Source of the DNA: an uncultured Lachnoanaerobaculum sp.
Lineage (GTDB): Bacteria > Bacillota > Clostridia > Lachnospirales > Lachnospiraceae
Direction: 5' to 3'
Assembly: GCA_946999385.1 (NCBI GenBank)
Contig: CAMQCZ010000007.1
Span: 5,279-69,278 of the forward strand
DNA: 64,000 nt
The notes beneath the pieces are model-generated. The model worked only from the letters and a program-made list of their open reading frames with translations. It was not told the DNA's origin and did no database searches. The translations under genes and the position numbers were made by a program. Positions 42,114 to 52,130 of the stretch are shown one piece after another (position 1 is the stretch's first letter; each line of letters starts with the position of its first letter).

Positions 42114-43815
42114 TATAAGGCTCCTTTCCAATCTTAAAGGCAACAATATTTTTATCGCATTCCTTTTCAAATGTCAGCCCGGTCTCTTCTCCATAATATA
42201 TTTTTAACAATTGATTAATATGCTTCAGAGCAAAATGTTGATTCCTATAAGATTTATCTCTTAATATCTCCTTTATTTTTTCTATATCAAAGTCCATACC
42301 GTTATCTATAACACTTATTTTAATAAAAGCTTCCTCTTCATCAATTTTTATTAAAATAATCCCCTTGTTTTTCAAAGCCTTGATACCATGATATATACTA
42401 TTTTCTATAAGTGGTAAAAGTATTAATTTAGGGCATAAAAACCTGTTTAATTTAGTATCACAAATAATTTCATAATCAAATTTATCATGATATCTTACCT
42501 TCATAATTTCCAAATAAGCTCTACAAGTTTCAATCTCATCCTTTATAGCTACAAATGACCTTCCAAGACTTAAACAGCCACGATAAAACTTTGACAAATC
42601 CATAACAAGCTTTAATAAAGTTTCCTTCTCATTAAGACTTGCAAGTGCATAGATATTATCCAATGTATTATATAAAAAATGTGGTTTTATTTGCTCATTA
42701 ATCCTATCAAGCTCCAATTTGTTTTTAATTTTTTCAATATTTAAAATCTTATTCTTCAAATCATTTTGTGCTATAATCATCCCATTAAAATCCTTAATCA
42801 AAAGATTCATCTCAGGCAAATCTGAAATATAATCAATTTTCTGCCAACGTCCTTCCTTTACAAGCTGTATATGCTTAATCAAGGCATATATAGGCTTCGT
42901 TATATTGATACTGACCTTTTTTGAAAATAGCAAAGCTACAATCAAATAAATTGCCGCAATAAATAAAAATACACTCGCTATACTAAGAGCAGGCTTTATC
43001 AATGAATATATAGGTATCACATGCACAAGTCGCCAATTATTTTCCAAAAGACTGCACACATTGATAAAAGCATAGGGTGTAAATATATGCTTCCTGTCTG
43101 AATTTTTTAAGCTTGAAATTATATGATTTTTCAACTTATTCCTATTATCAAAGAAATTGGAACTGCTCAAAATATTATAATTTTCATCTAAAATCATATA
43201 TAAGGATGCTTCATCACTGGTTATTTCATAAATATTTTCAATGCTTTTTTCTGAAATGGCTATTTCTATATATCCAAATAAAGCTCCGCTCATATAATTA
43301 TAACAAGGCTGTATATATGAAAAAACCGGTATCAGCTTATCTGTATTTATATCATATTTTTGACTTAGGATAAATCTTCCATTTCCTACTATTTCACCAT
43401 CAAATTTACTTGCACAAAGCTTCCTTTCCGAGCTTATCAAAATATTATAAGCCTTATCATATATACTTATAGAATATATATATGGTGCAGGATATGTAAA
43501 TTTATTAATTTCAAAACTCATTGCAGGCTTTTGAGTCGAAAAGCTGTCCCTGTCATTATAATAAATAGAAAATCCTCTTTGAACAGTTTTACTATTTAAT
43601 AATAATCTCGTATAATGCTTTGTCGATGTAAAATACTGCTCCAATCTTCCGGAAATATGAGAGAGATTGATATCAGAAAACTCAAGCTGCTCATTAGTAT
43701 AATAAAATACAAATATAGAAGAGCTTATTATAAATAATACACTCACTAAATATATTATCAAAGCTCTCAAGCGTGAAAATACTTCTAAATATATACTTTT
43801 CTTTTTTGACTTCAT
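42103..43815 (-). CDS. YesM-type sensor histidine kinase
   Basis: 570 residues. One membrane helix near residue 15-35, an extracellular sensor domain of about 240 residues, a second helix near 277-300, a HAMP-like linker, then the His_kinase domain with the phospho-acceptor His in INEQIKPHFLYNTLDNI (about residue 377). An ATPase domain ends with VIDNGMDFDIEKIKE. The start ATG has no ribosome site. An extended -10 (TGCTATATT) ends seven bases before it. The signal is unknown. Confidence 0.92.
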   Translation of the reverse strand: MKSKKKSIYLEVFSRLRALIIYLVSVLFIISSSIFVFYYTNEQLEFSDINLSHISGRLEQYFTSTKHYTRLLLNSKTVQRGFSIYYNDRDSFSTQKPAMSFEINKFTYPAPYIYSISIYDKAYNILISSERKLCASKFDGEIVGNGRFILSQKYDINTDKLIPVFSYIQPCYNYMSGALFGYIEIAISEKSIENIYEITSDEASLYMILDENYNILSSSNFFDNRNKLKNHIISSLKNSDRKHIFTPYAFINVCSLLENNWRLVHVIPIYSLIKPALSIASVFLFIAAIYLIVALLFSKKVSINITKPIYALIKHIQLVKEGRWQKIDYISDLPEMNLLIKDFNGMIIAQNDLKNKILNIEKIKNKLELDRINEQIKPHFLYNTLDNIYALASLNEKETLLKLVMDLSKFYRGCLSLGRSFVAIKDEIETCRAYLEIMKVRYHDKFDYEIICDTKLNRFLCPKLILLPLIENSIYHGIKALKNKGIILIKIDEEEAFIKISVIDNGMDFDIEKIKEILRDKSYRNQHFALKHINQLLKIYYGEETGLTFEKECDKNIVAFKIGKEPYNEN

Positions 43816-43973
43816 ATAATTAATATAGCATTTTTAATTATTTTAAGCTATATTATTTTTTGTCCAACTTTCCTAATAAAAATATACATTTTTATATACC
43901 AACAATTTATCTTACAATTTTTATATATAATATATATAAAAAAGCCACATATATAATATATATTAACTTTGTG
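43816..43973. other. intergenic region between kinase and tRNA-Arg
   Basis: Contains kinase promoter elements on the minus strand: TTGGAC (43862-43867) with TAAAAT 16 bases on, or TGCTATATT close to the ATG. The rest is a TA-rich stretch without an open frame. Confidence 0.5.
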
Positions 43974-44002
43974 TTGAAATAAAAAAATAAAAATGCTATA
44001 CT
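43974..44002 (+). promoter_or_regulatory. promoter of tRNA-Arg
   Basis: TTGAAA (43974-43979), 17-base spacer ending in TGC, TATACT (43997-44002), about 30 bases before the tRNA. Confidence 0.7.
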
Positions 44003-44031
44003 CTAGACGTAATTACGTGATTAATATTTTT

Positions 44032-44103
44032 GTTCTCTTAGTTAAATGGATATAACGATAGCCTCCTAAGCTGTAATTATGGGTTCGATTCCCGTAGGGA
44101 ACA
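44032..44103 (+). tRNA. tRNA-Arg (anticodon CCT)
   Basis: Acceptor stem GTTCTCT/AGGGAAC, D arm TTAGTTAAATGGATATAA, anticodon stem-loop ATAGCCTCCTAAGCTGT with anticodon CCT, T arm ATGGGTTCGATTCCCGT. It reads the rare codon AGG. It stands alone with its own promoter and terminator. CCA is not encoded. Confidence 0.93.
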
Positions 44104-44108
44104 TACCG

Positions 44109-44140
44109 GCTATAATGACTAAATCATTATAGCTTTTTTA
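44109..44140 (+). terminator. terminator after tRNA-Arg
   Basis: GCTATAATGA (44109-44118) pairs with TCATTATAGC (44124-44133) and is followed by six T. Confidence 0.9.
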
Positions 44141-44160
44141 TTATCTATTTTTATTTAACT

Positions 44161-44192
44161 AAAAAGTCTAGATAGTCAAGGACTATCTAGAC
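44161..44192 (-). terminator. terminator of the hexuronate operon
   Basis: GTCTAGATAGTC (44166-44177) pairs perfectly with GACTATCTAGAC (44181-44192). On the minus strand TTTTT follows. It stands seven bases after the kdgK stop codon. Confidence 0.85.
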
Positions 44193-44198
44193 AAAATG

Positions 44199-45194
44199 TT
44201 ATCTCTGTACTTTTCCGCTCACATTCCCATCTAAAATTTGTAAAATCTCTTCTCTGGTAGCCAAATTACTGTCATCATCTATAGTATGCTTCCAAGAAGA
44301 CGCGGCAACAGCAAATTCCAATATTTTTTCAGACTCACTTCCATATAAATATTCAGATAACAAGCCTGCTGTAAAAGCATCTCCACCACCTATTCTATTT
44401 ACTATTCTTATATCATATGTAGAAGAAATCATATAATTTTTTCCGTCATACATAAGTGCATATAATTGATTATCTGATGCTGATATCGAATTTCTTATTG
44501 TTGAAGCAATTAATTTTAAATTATATTTTGTAAAATATTCCTCAAAGCCCTTCTTTATCTCAGCATGATCAAGCTTTTGCGTTATCCAGTCCACACCTTT
44601 AGGAATATAACCTATCAAGATATCTACATATCTAAATATTTTATCCGAAAATTCCATACACTCTTTTTTAGTCCATAAATTTGTACGATAATTAAAATCA
44701 TAGCTTACCAAAATATTTTTTTTCTTTGCAAATTCACAGGCTTTTAAAATTAATTCCTTTGCTTCATTTGATAATGCCGGACTTATACCTGATATATGAA
44801 ATATATAGCAATCCTTAAATATATTTTCAAAATCATATTCCTCAAATTTTGATGTTGAAAATGAGGAATGCTTTCTATCATATATAATCTTTGAAGGTCG
44901 CATAGAAGCACCCTTTTCAGCAAAATAAATCCCTATTCTTTCTCCACCTCGAACAATATATTCAGTATTAACACCAAATCTTCTCAGACTATTTATACCC
45001 GCCTGACCTATGTCATTATTTGGCAATTTTGTTATAAAATATGTATCATGTCCAAATTGAGATAAACTAAGTGCTACATTGACCTCTGCTCCACCATAGT
45101 ATGCATGAAATTTTTCCGTACTTATAAATCTTTCACAACCATTAGGTGAAAGTCTTATAATCATTTCACCTAATGTAACAACCTTCTTTTTCAT
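44199..45194 (-). CDS. kdgK: 2-dehydro-3-deoxygluconokinase (PfkB family)
   Basis: Phosphorylates 2-keto-3-deoxygluconate to KDPG. 331 residues, ribokinase fold: start VVTLGEMIIRLSP, FHAYYGGAEVNVALSL, and the ATP/anion-hole motif RIGGGDAFTAGLLSEY with the catalytic Asp. Substrate is inferred from the operon (uxuA upstream, kdgA divergent). Last gene of the operon, two bases after uxuA. Confidence 0.9.
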   Translation of the reverse strand: MKKKVVTLGEMIIRLSPNGCERFISTEKFHAYYGGAEVNVALSLSQFGHDTYFITKLPNNDIGQAGINSLRRFGVNTEYIVRGGERIGIYFAEKGASMRPSKIIYDRKHSSFSTSKFEEYDFENIFKDCYIFHISGISPALSNEAKELILKACEFAKKKNILVSYDFNYRTNLWTKKECMEFSDKIFRYVDILIGYIPKGVDWITQKLDHAEIKKGFEEYFTKYNLKLIASTIRNSISASDNQLYALMYDGKNYMISSTYDIRIVNRIGGGDAFTAGLLSEYLYGSESEKILEFAVAASSWKHTIDDDSNLATREEILQILDGNVSGKVQR

Positions 45195-45195
45195 C

Positions 45196-46281
45196 TTACC
45201 TCTGTTTGTATACCTTTAAATCCTTTTCTATAGCTTCTCTTAATCCATTTAAATATGTTAAGCCCAAGGCTCTGTCATACAAGCCATAGCCTGCTCTACC
45301 ACTCTCACCCCAAATCATTCTTCCATGATCAGGTCTTACATAACCGTCAAAATCAGTTTCAACTAAAGCCTTCATAATTTCATACATATCTAAGCTTCCC
45401 GCCTCAGTTAAATGTGCTGCCTCATAAAATTTTCCGGGTCCCTCAAATTTTATATTTCTAACATGCATAGCACCAATTTTTCCTCTTGCTGAAAAATCTC
45501 TAACAATAGCCGCAACATCATTATTAGGATCGGAGCCTAATGAACCCGTACATATACATAAGGTATTTGAAGGAGAATCAACCATAGTTACAATTCTTTC
45601 CAAATGTTCTTTTTTATGTGTAATTCTAGGAATTCCAAAAACAGGCCAAGCAGGATCATCAGGATGAACTGCCATTTTTACACCATATTTTTCACAAGTA
45701 GGTATGACTGCTTCAAGAAAATATTTATAATTTTCAAATAATTTTTCTGCATCTATTCCCTTATAAATTTCCAGAACCTTTTCCAATTCTGCCAATCTTT
45801 CAGGCTCCCAGCCCGGTAATTGAAAATCTCCTGCACCTGATAAAATCTCATTAACCAAATCCTTAGGAGTCTTTCCTTCTATATCCTTTTCATCATATGC
45901 AAGCGTATTTGAACCGTCAGCCAATATATATGCTAAATCTGTTTTCAACCAGTCAAATACAGGCATAAAATTATATATAATAACCTTAACTCCGGCATTT
46001 GCAACATTTTTTATAGATTCCTTATAATTTTCTATATATTTATCTCTGCTCGGAAGCCCCATTTTTATATCTTCATGAACATTTATAGATTCAATAACCT
46101 CATACTCAAGACCTGCTTCATGAACTCTATTTACCATATCATCAAAAAAGCTCTTATCCCAGACCTCTCCGGCGGCAAACTCATTGTGCATACCCATTAT
46201 ACCTGAGCAACCCGGTATTTGTTTTATATATTTCAATGCAACCGGATCATCATTGCCATACCATCTAAATGTAAATTTCAT
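45196..46281 (-). CDS. uxuA: mannonate dehydratase
   Basis: Converts D-mannonate to 2-keto-3-deoxygluconate; 361 residues, xylose-isomerase-like TIM barrel. Family stretches are FTFRWYGNDDPVALKYIKQI, GVKMAVHPDDPAWPVFG and GAMHVRNIKF, plus YVRPDHGRMIWGE with metal ligands. Good AAGGAGAAAAG site. It fits between the reductase and the KDG kinase. Confidence 0.95.
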   Translation of the reverse strand: MKFTFRWYGNDDPVALKYIKQIPGCSGIMGMHNEFAAGEVWDKSFFDDMVNRVHEAGLEYEVIESINVHEDIKMGLPSRDKYIENYKESIKNVANAGVKVIIYNFMPVFDWLKTDLAYILADGSNTLAYDEKDIEGKTPKDLVNEILSGAGDFQLPGWEPERLAELEKVLEIYKGIDAEKLFENYKYFLEAVIPTCEKYGVKMAVHPDDPAWPVFGIPRITHKKEHLERIVTMVDSPSNTLCICTGSLGSDPNNDVAAIVRDFSARGKIGAMHVRNIKFEGPGKFYEAAHLTEAGSLDMYEIMKALVETDFDGYVRPDHGRMIWGESGRAGYGLYDRALGLTYLNGLREAIEKDLKVYKQR

Positions 46282-46290
46282 CTTTTCTCC

Positions 46291-47877
46291 TTACTTTGTT
46301 GTGTATTTTATCAGAGTTTTTCTTACTGAGCCTTTTCCTTCGCTTAACTCTGCAAATATAGCTATTATCTTTTCTGCTAAACCTATTTCCTCCAAATTTA
46401 TACCGAATATTTTTTCATTTCTTAATAATTCCTTCAAGCCCTCACTTATGTTAAATGCCCCAAGCTTGATATCCTTTAAGCAATTTTGTAAATATTCTAA
46501 ATTAGGATCCGGACTAGGTACAAACTCTTCCCCTTCATCTGTAACTGCCAATAAATATCTAAGCCAGCCTGCTATTGCAAGCGGTATATATCTAAGCTTA
46601 CTAATATCCTCTTTTCTATTCTTATATGTCTGCAAAGTTTTTCCAAATCTGACAGGGATCTTAAGTGATGTATCGGTAGCAATTCTTTGAGGTGCATCAG
46701 GCATAAATGGATTAGGAAATCTAACCTCTATTACCTCCTTTACAAAAGCCTGAGGATCTATAACCCCGGGATTTTCTACAACAGGCAGAGCCTCATCATA
46801 AGCAAGCCTTGTTATAAGCTCAACCAACTGCTCATCCTTCATTTCCTCATAAATTCTATTATAAGCCAATACGCAGCCATACACTGCCAAGGTTGTATGA
46901 AGAGGATTAAGACAGGCTGTTACCTTCATAGTTTCTATCTTATCAACCGTCTCCTTATCAACCAAATAAACACCAACCTTAGAAAAATCAGGTCTACCAT
47001 TTGTAAATTTATCTTCAATAGCCAAATATTCAGCCTCTTCCGAATTCACAAATTTTGCAATAGGTGCTCCTTTTGCTCTCTCATATGGTCCTATATCTTC
47101 AAATCCCAGCTTTTCCAAATATTCCTTTACATTTTTATCAGGCCCCGGTGTTATCTTATCTATCATCGTCCAAGGGAAGGAAAGCATTTTATCATCATTA
47201 AGATAATCCAAAAACTCCTTCTCATATCTTCCATTATCAACATAAAGCTTTGCAAGTGTTAATATAGCTCTTTTTAATACATCACCATTTTTAGATAAAT
47301 TATCCAGGCTAAGCATCGTTACAGGTAATTTTTCCTTAAATCTCTCATATAAAAAGCCTACTGAATTTAGCATTAAAAAGCCTGACTCTATAGGATCCTT
47401 TTCCAAATCTCTTTTTATGGCTTCTTTTATATTACCTTCATTATCAAAAATATCATAACCCTTTTCAGTAATAGTATAAGAAATAATTTGCAAATTTTTA
47501 TTTCTAAAAAGCTCTTTAACTCTTTCCATATTATCCTTCATAATTACAGCTTCACTTATACTTGCTATAAGCTCTGTTGTTAAATTTTTGTCAGATTTTA
47601 AGGTTACAGATAAAGCTAAATTATCATTAGGATAATAGGCCTTTTTTACCAATTCATTATCCATCGCTTCGATAACATTAATACCTCTATCAAACTCTCC
47701 CTTTTGAAGCAAATCTTGAGCTATCCTTGAAATATAAGCTCTAAATATATTTCCCGTTCCAAAAGCTATCCACTTAGGATCTCTTATAGTGTTATCTCGC
47801 AACTCTTCTACACAAAAGGTAGGAGCCTTGTCAACGAGTCTTCTTATTTTGTCTATATTTTCCAGTTTTAATTCCAT
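46291..47877 (-). CDS. uxuB: D-mannonate oxidoreductase (fructuronate reductase), mannitol dehydrogenase family
   Basis: NADH-dependent reduction of fructuronate to mannonate. 528 residues. The Rossmann start is IAFGTGNIFRAYISRIAQDL, and the C-terminal domain has KVTACLNPLHTTLAVYGCVL, whose Asn and His are typical of the polyol dehydrogenase family. The fructuronate (not tagaturonate) substrate is inferred from the adjacent uxuA. It lies nine bases after uxaC. Confidence 0.82.
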   Translation of the reverse strand: MELKLENIDKIRRLVDKAPTFCVEELRDNTIRDPKWIAFGTGNIFRAYISRIAQDLLQKGEFDRGINVIEAMDNELVKKAYYPNDNLALSVTLKSDKNLTTELIASISEAVIMKDNMERVKELFRNKNLQIISYTITEKGYDIFDNEGNIKEAIKRDLEKDPIESGFLMLNSVGFLYERFKEKLPVTMLSLDNLSKNGDVLKRAILTLAKLYVDNGRYEKEFLDYLNDDKMLSFPWTMIDKITPGPDKNVKEYLEKLGFEDIGPYERAKGAPIAKFVNSEEAEYLAIEDKFTNGRPDFSKVGVYLVDKETVDKIETMKVTACLNPLHTTLAVYGCVLAYNRIYEEMKDEQLVELITRLAYDEALPVVENPGVIDPQAFVKEVIEVRFPNPFMPDAPQRIATDTSLKIPVRFGKTLQTYKNRKEDISKLRYIPLAIAGWLRYLLAVTDEGEEFVPSPDPNLEYLQNCLKDIKLGAFNISEGLKELLRNEKIFGINLEEIGLAEKIIAIFAELSEGKGSVRKTLIKYTTK

Positions 47878-47885
47878 AAGTCCTC

Positions 47886-49274
47886 CTACATTTCAAAATA
47901 TTCCTTGGCATTATTATAGCATAAATTCCTAAGCATCTCTGATAAAAGCTCATAATCGTTCGGTATTAAATTCTCATCAACCCAAGTTCCGATCAAATTA
48001 CAGGCAACCCTTCTAAAATATTCATGTCTTGTATAAGATAAAAAGCTTCTTGAGTCCGTAACCATTCCGACAAATCTGCCTAGAAGAGCTAAATTTGCCA
48101 TTGATGTCATCTGCTTTTCAATTCCGTCTCTTTGATCATAAAACCACCATGAAGTACCAAAAGCCACTCTGGCAGGAATATCCTCTTTAGGAAAATTGCC
48201 CATCAGGGAAGCAAATACATCATTATCATTTGAATTTAAATTATAAACTATAGTCTTTGGTAAGGCATCCCCTTGATCTAAATAATCAAAATACTTATTT
48301 AAATCCTGTGCATTCGAAAAATCACCCATAGAATCAAATCCTATGTCCGCTCCAAGTCTATTAAACATCCTAGTGTTATTATTCCTTAAAGCTCCGATAT
48401 GCATTTGCATAGCCCAATTCCTTTTTGTATATTCTCTTGCATACATACTGATCATATATGATCTGAATATAGTGGCTTCTGATTGTGAAATTTCTTTATT
48501 TTGTAATTTATTTCTAAAAATTTCAAAAACCTCTTTCCTGTCAGGAACTACAAAATCAAAGCCCTCAAATCCATGGTCTGCAATCCTTGAGCCTCTTTCA
48601 TTAAAATAATCAATCCTTGAAATTATAGCTTCTTCAAATTCATCCAAATTAGAAATTTTCTTTTTTGTAACCTTTTCTAATTTTTCCAGCCAAGGTAAAA
48701 ATGCTTCCCTATCAATCTTGAATGACACATCAGGCCTAAATGTAGGAAAAACCTTTGTTTCAAAAGACTTATCCTCTGCTATAAGTCTATGATATTCCAA
48801 GTCATCTGTAGGATCATCTGTAGTACATATATGTGTAACTCCAGCTTTTTTAATTAAAGAACGAGCCGAAATATTTTTGAGCTTTTCATTTGCCCTATCC
48901 CAAATTTCCTTTGCATTTTCCTCTTTTAAAGGCAAATCAATATCAAAATATCTTAACATTTCAAGATGAGACCATTGATACAAAGGATTTCCTATAGCAT
49001 ATTTTAGTGTTTTTACAAATGCCAAAAATTTTTCATAATCATCACCATCTCCGGTTATATATTTTTCTTTAATACCGTTGATTCTCATTGCTCTCCACTT
49101 ATAATGATCTCCACCAAGCCAAATCTCGGTAAGATTTTTATATTTCTTATCCTCATAAATTTCCTTAGGACTCAAGTGGCAATGATAATCATAAATAGGC
49201 ATATCCTTTATGTCCATATATAATTTTTTTCCGATTTCACTTTTAATTAAAAAATCATCATTTATATAATTCAT
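47886..49274 (-). CDS. uxaC: glucuronate/galacturonate isomerase
   Basis: First intracellular step of hexuronate catabolism, 462 residues. Amidohydrolase-type barrel with metal-site PIYDYHCHLSPKEIYEDK near residue 27, CTTDDPTDDLEYH and RPDVSF, as well as WAMQMHIGALRNNNTRM. Length is normal. In this operon, with uxuB and uxuA, the route is glucuronate to fructuronate to mannonate to KDG. Confidence 0.95.
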   Translation of the reverse strand: MNYINDDFLIKSEIGKKLYMDIKDMPIYDYHCHLSPKEIYEDKKYKNLTEIWLGGDHYKWRAMRINGIKEKYITGDGDDYEKFLAFVKTLKYAIGNPLYQWSHLEMLRYFDIDLPLKEENAKEIWDRANEKLKNISARSLIKKAGVTHICTTDDPTDDLEYHRLIAEDKSFETKVFPTFRPDVSFKIDREAFLPWLEKLEKVTKKKISNLDEFEEAIISRIDYFNERGSRIADHGFEGFDFVVPDRKEVFEIFRNKLQNKEISQSEATIFRSYMISMYAREYTKRNWAMQMHIGALRNNNTRMFNRLGADIGFDSMGDFSNAQDLNKYFDYLDQGDALPKTIVYNLNSNDNDVFASLMGNFPKEDIPARVAFGTSWWFYDQRDGIEKQMTSMANLALLGRFVGMVTDSRSFLSYTRHEYFRRVACNLIGTWVDENLIPNDYELLSEMLRNLCYNNAKEYFEM

Positions 49275-49284
49275 ATTTCTCTCC

Positions 49285-50592
49285 TTATTTTATTAAGCCG
49301 GCTAATTTTGGTAAAAAAGTAGATACTTCAGGCACAAAAGTAACTAAAAGAAGCATTATCAAAATACCTATATAAAATTTCAATAGACTTGGCATAACCC
49401 TTTCAACTGTTGTTTCTCCAATTCTTGCTCCAACATATAAAATATTTCCTACAGGTGGCGTAATACCTCCAATACATAGATTATATGTAATCATAATACC
49501 AAATTGAACCGGACTCATCCCAAAATATTTTGCTATAGGCAAAAATATAGGTGTAAAAATCAATACAGCAGGTGTTATGTCCATAAATGTTCCAACAATA
49601 AGCAATATTATATTCATTAATAATAAGATAATAATCTTATTTGATGTGATTCCTAATACAGCTGATGATATAAGCTGTGGTAATCCTGTAAAGCTCATTA
49701 CCCAACCCATAATATTTGAGCTTCCGATTAAGAGCATTATTATACCTGTTGTAACTGCTGAATTTTTTATTATTTCAGGAAGCTCCTTTAGGCTGATTGT
49801 CTTATATATAAATGATAATATAAGTGCATATACAACGGCTATACACGAAGCCTCGGTTGCTGTAAATATTCCCTTTATAATACCTCCGACAATAATAACT
49901 ATCAATAATAAAGCAGGTATAGAATCCCAAATTATTTTAACTGACTCCTTGAAATTCGGTCTGTCGCTTCCAACATAATTATATTTTTTTGCTATAATAA
50001 TTCCTGTTATAATACAAGCCAAACCCCATAAAATACCGGGTAAATATCCTGCTAAAAATAAAGCCGCAACAGAAGTTCCTCCACTTATAAGTGAATATGT
50101 AATTAAAACATTTGATGGAGGAATAAGCAAGCCTACAGGTGCAGATGAAATATTTGCCGCTGCAGAATAATTTTTATCATAACCCTCTTCTTTTTCTATA
50201 GGTCCAACTATAGATCCCATAGCAGAAGCGGCTGCAAGACCTGAGCCTGATATGGCACCAAAAAACATATTGGCAAGTACATTTGAAGCTGCAAGACCTC
50301 CGGGAAGCTTTCCGATTAAAAGCTTTGCCAAATTAATCAATCTTAAAGCAATACCGCCCTTATTCATTATATCTCCTGCAAGTATAAAAAAAGGTATTGC
50401 CAATAAATTAAATACTCCTATTCCTGAAAAAATACGTTGTGCCGATGTAATAAGTGCAGGCTCCAATGCTAATGTAAGTGAAATACCGGCTATAGATGAT
50501 AAACCTAAGGTTACAGCTATAGGTACACCCAAAATTAAAAGCAGAACTAAAACTACTATCATTACTATTCCGGATATAAGCATTATATTCAT
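49285..50592 (-). CDS. dctM: TRAP transporter large membrane subunit (DctM)
   Basis: 435 residues with about twelve membrane helices; this is the ion-coupled transport subunit. The family motifs AIPFFILAGDIMNKGG, GAISGSGLAAASAMGSI and LLIPPSNVLITYSLISGG are clear. It follows dctQ by three bases. The cargo is probably a hexuronate, from the neighbours. Confidence 0.94.
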   Translation of the reverse strand: MNIMLISGIVMIVVLVLLLILGVPIAVTLGLSSIAGISLTLALEPALITSAQRIFSGIGVFNLLAIPFFILAGDIMNKGGIALRLINLAKLLIGKLPGGLAASNVLANMFFGAISGSGLAAASAMGSIVGPIEKEEGYDKNYSAAANISSAPVGLLIPPSNVLITYSLISGGTSVAALFLAGYLPGILWGLACIITGIIIAKKYNYVGSDRPNFKESVKIIWDSIPALLLIVIIVGGIIKGIFTATEASCIAVVYALILSFIYKTISLKELPEIIKNSAVTTGIIMLLIGSSNIMGWVMSFTGLPQLISSAVLGITSNKIIILLLMNIILLIVGTFMDITPAVLIFTPIFLPIAKYFGMSPVQFGIMITYNLCIGGITPPVGNILYVGARIGETTVERVMPSLLKFYIGILIMLLLVTFVPEVSTFLPKLAGLIK

Positions 50593-50594
50593 AT

Positions 50595-51089
50595 TTATAT
50601 CTCCTTTTTTAAATCTTTTTCTGAATCAATTTTTATTATTTCAATAATATTTATTATTGAAAATATAATTGTCAATACTCCTGAAATAGGTATAATTGAA
50701 TATAACATTCCTGTAGACCATTGCAATGCCGGAGTTATTTGGATAAATGTAAGGCTACATATCTTTATTCCTCCATATACAAATACCAAAATTGAGAATA
50801 GTATTATTATTAATTCTATTATTATCTCCAATACCTTTCTCATTTTAAAAGAAAGCTTGTCCAAAAAAAATGTTAATCTCATATGCTCTCTTATTCCAAA
50901 AACATATGTTGCCGACAATATAGATAACCAAACAAAACCGTAGGTCAATATTTCTTCCGTCCATGCACTTGGATTGTTGAATACATATCTTGTAATTACT
51001 TGCCAAGTTCCAACAAGGGTAATCATACTAAAGACTATTATCATAAAAATTGATAATATTTTCATTATTATACTTTTAAATTTTAACAT
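50595..51089 (-). CDS. dctQ: TRAP transporter small membrane subunit (DctQ)
   Basis: 164 residues, four membrane helices. The DctQ pattern VITRYVFNNPSAWTEEILTYGFVWL is present. It forms the membrane complex with dctM. The start ATG has AAGGAG seven bases before it and comes three bases after dctP. Confidence 0.92.
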   Translation of the reverse strand: MLKFKSIIMKILSIFMIIVFSMITLVGTWQVITRYVFNNPSAWTEEILTYGFVWLSILSATYVFGIREHMRLTFFLDKLSFKMRKVLEIIIELIIILFSILVFVYGGIKICSLTFIQITPALQWSTGMLYSIIPISGVLTIIFSIINIIEIIKIDSEKDLKKEI

Positions 51090-51091
51090 AG

Positions 51092-52105
51092 TTACTCCTT
51101 ATGCTTTTTATTTATCATATTTATATTATTATAAATTGCTTTAAGCTTGTCATTTTGAGAAAATACCTGCTCGTGTAATGGCAAAAGCTTTTCTTTAAAT
51201 GATGAAACATCTGCATCTACAAAAGTAACTCCCATCTGCTCACTTGCAGTCTTTTTAGCTTCCTCAACAGCCTTTGTCCACTCTTTTTTCTCTACCTCCT
51301 GTGCAAGCTTCAAGGCATCATCAAAAACCTTTCTATCCTCTTTGCTCAGGCTGTCCATAAAATGTACATTAGCTACTATAAAATCAGGAACCATTTGATG
51401 CCTGTTATATGAATAATATTTTGCAACCTCTCCATGCTTAACAGTATTTAAGGCTAATTCATTATTTTCAGCTGCATCAATAGTCTTATTTTGTAAAGCT
51501 GTATAAACATCTCCAAAGCTCATAGGAACCGCACCGGCATTAAACGCTTTCATCATTGCTACATTGGTAGGCGATGGCTGTACTCTGACCTTCATTCCTT
51601 TTATATCTTCAACCTTTTTAAATGGCTTGCTGCCATAAAAATTTCTAACTCCTGCATCAAACCATCCAACAACCTTAATTCCCTGTGATACAGTAGAATT
51701 ATAAATATCCTCTGCAAATTCACTTGTATCCATAAACTCATGATAAGCAGCCTCATTATCAAAAATATATGGCATAGAAAAAATTGAATAAATTTTATTA
51801 AATGTCTCAAGATTTGAGGCTGAGGCTACAACAAATTCTATAGCTCCGGTCTGTGTTAATTCCAAGGTGTTTTTAGAATCTCCTAAAAGCCCGTTTGAAT
51901 ATACAAGCACCTCATACTTATCACCCAATTTTTCTTCTATATACTTTTTAAAAGCAAGCATACCCTCGTGATCAGGATGCCCTTGTGGTTGTCCATGTGA
52001 AACACGTACTATTGTTTTAAGCTTTTCATTATGTGAATTTGCACATGCAGACATCAAAAAAGTTAAAATCAATAATACAAAAACTATACTATTTATCTTC
52101 TTCAT
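51092..52105 (-). CDS. dctP: TRAP transporter substrate-binding lipoprotein (DctP)
   Basis: 337 residues. A lipoprotein signal peptide ends at LMSAC (Cys 21), so in this Gram-positive cell it should be lipid-anchored outside. The binding core has KVRVQPSPTNVAMMKAFNAG, which holds the Arg that grips the substrate carboxylate, and VPMSFGDVYTALQNKTIDAAENN. First gene of the hexuronate operon, with a consensus promoter and a cre-like site ahead. Confidence 0.94.
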   Translation of the reverse strand: MKKINSIVFVLLILTFLMSACANSHNEKLKTIVRVSHGQPQGHPDHEGMLAFKKYIEEKLGDKYEVLVYSNGLLGDSKNTLELTQTGAIEFVVASASNLETFNKIYSIFSMPYIFDNEAAYHEFMDTSEFAEDIYNSTVSQGIKVVGWFDAGVRNFYGSKPFKKVEDIKGMKVRVQPSPTNVAMMKAFNAGAVPMSFGDVYTALQNKTIDAAENNELALNTVKHGEVAKYYSYNRHQMVPDFIVANVHFMDSLSKEDRKVFDDALKLAQEVEKKEWTKAVEEAKKTASEQMGVTFVDADVSSFKEKLLPLHEQVFSQNDKLKAIYNNINMINKKHKE

Positions 52106-52130
52106 ACTACCTTTCCTCTCTTATTTACTA

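Noticed and set aside
46687..47262. Plus-strand open frame of 191 codons over uxuB
   Set aside because: Long only because uxuB codons lack complementary stops; rich in Ile, Cys and Tyr, and without domain motifs.
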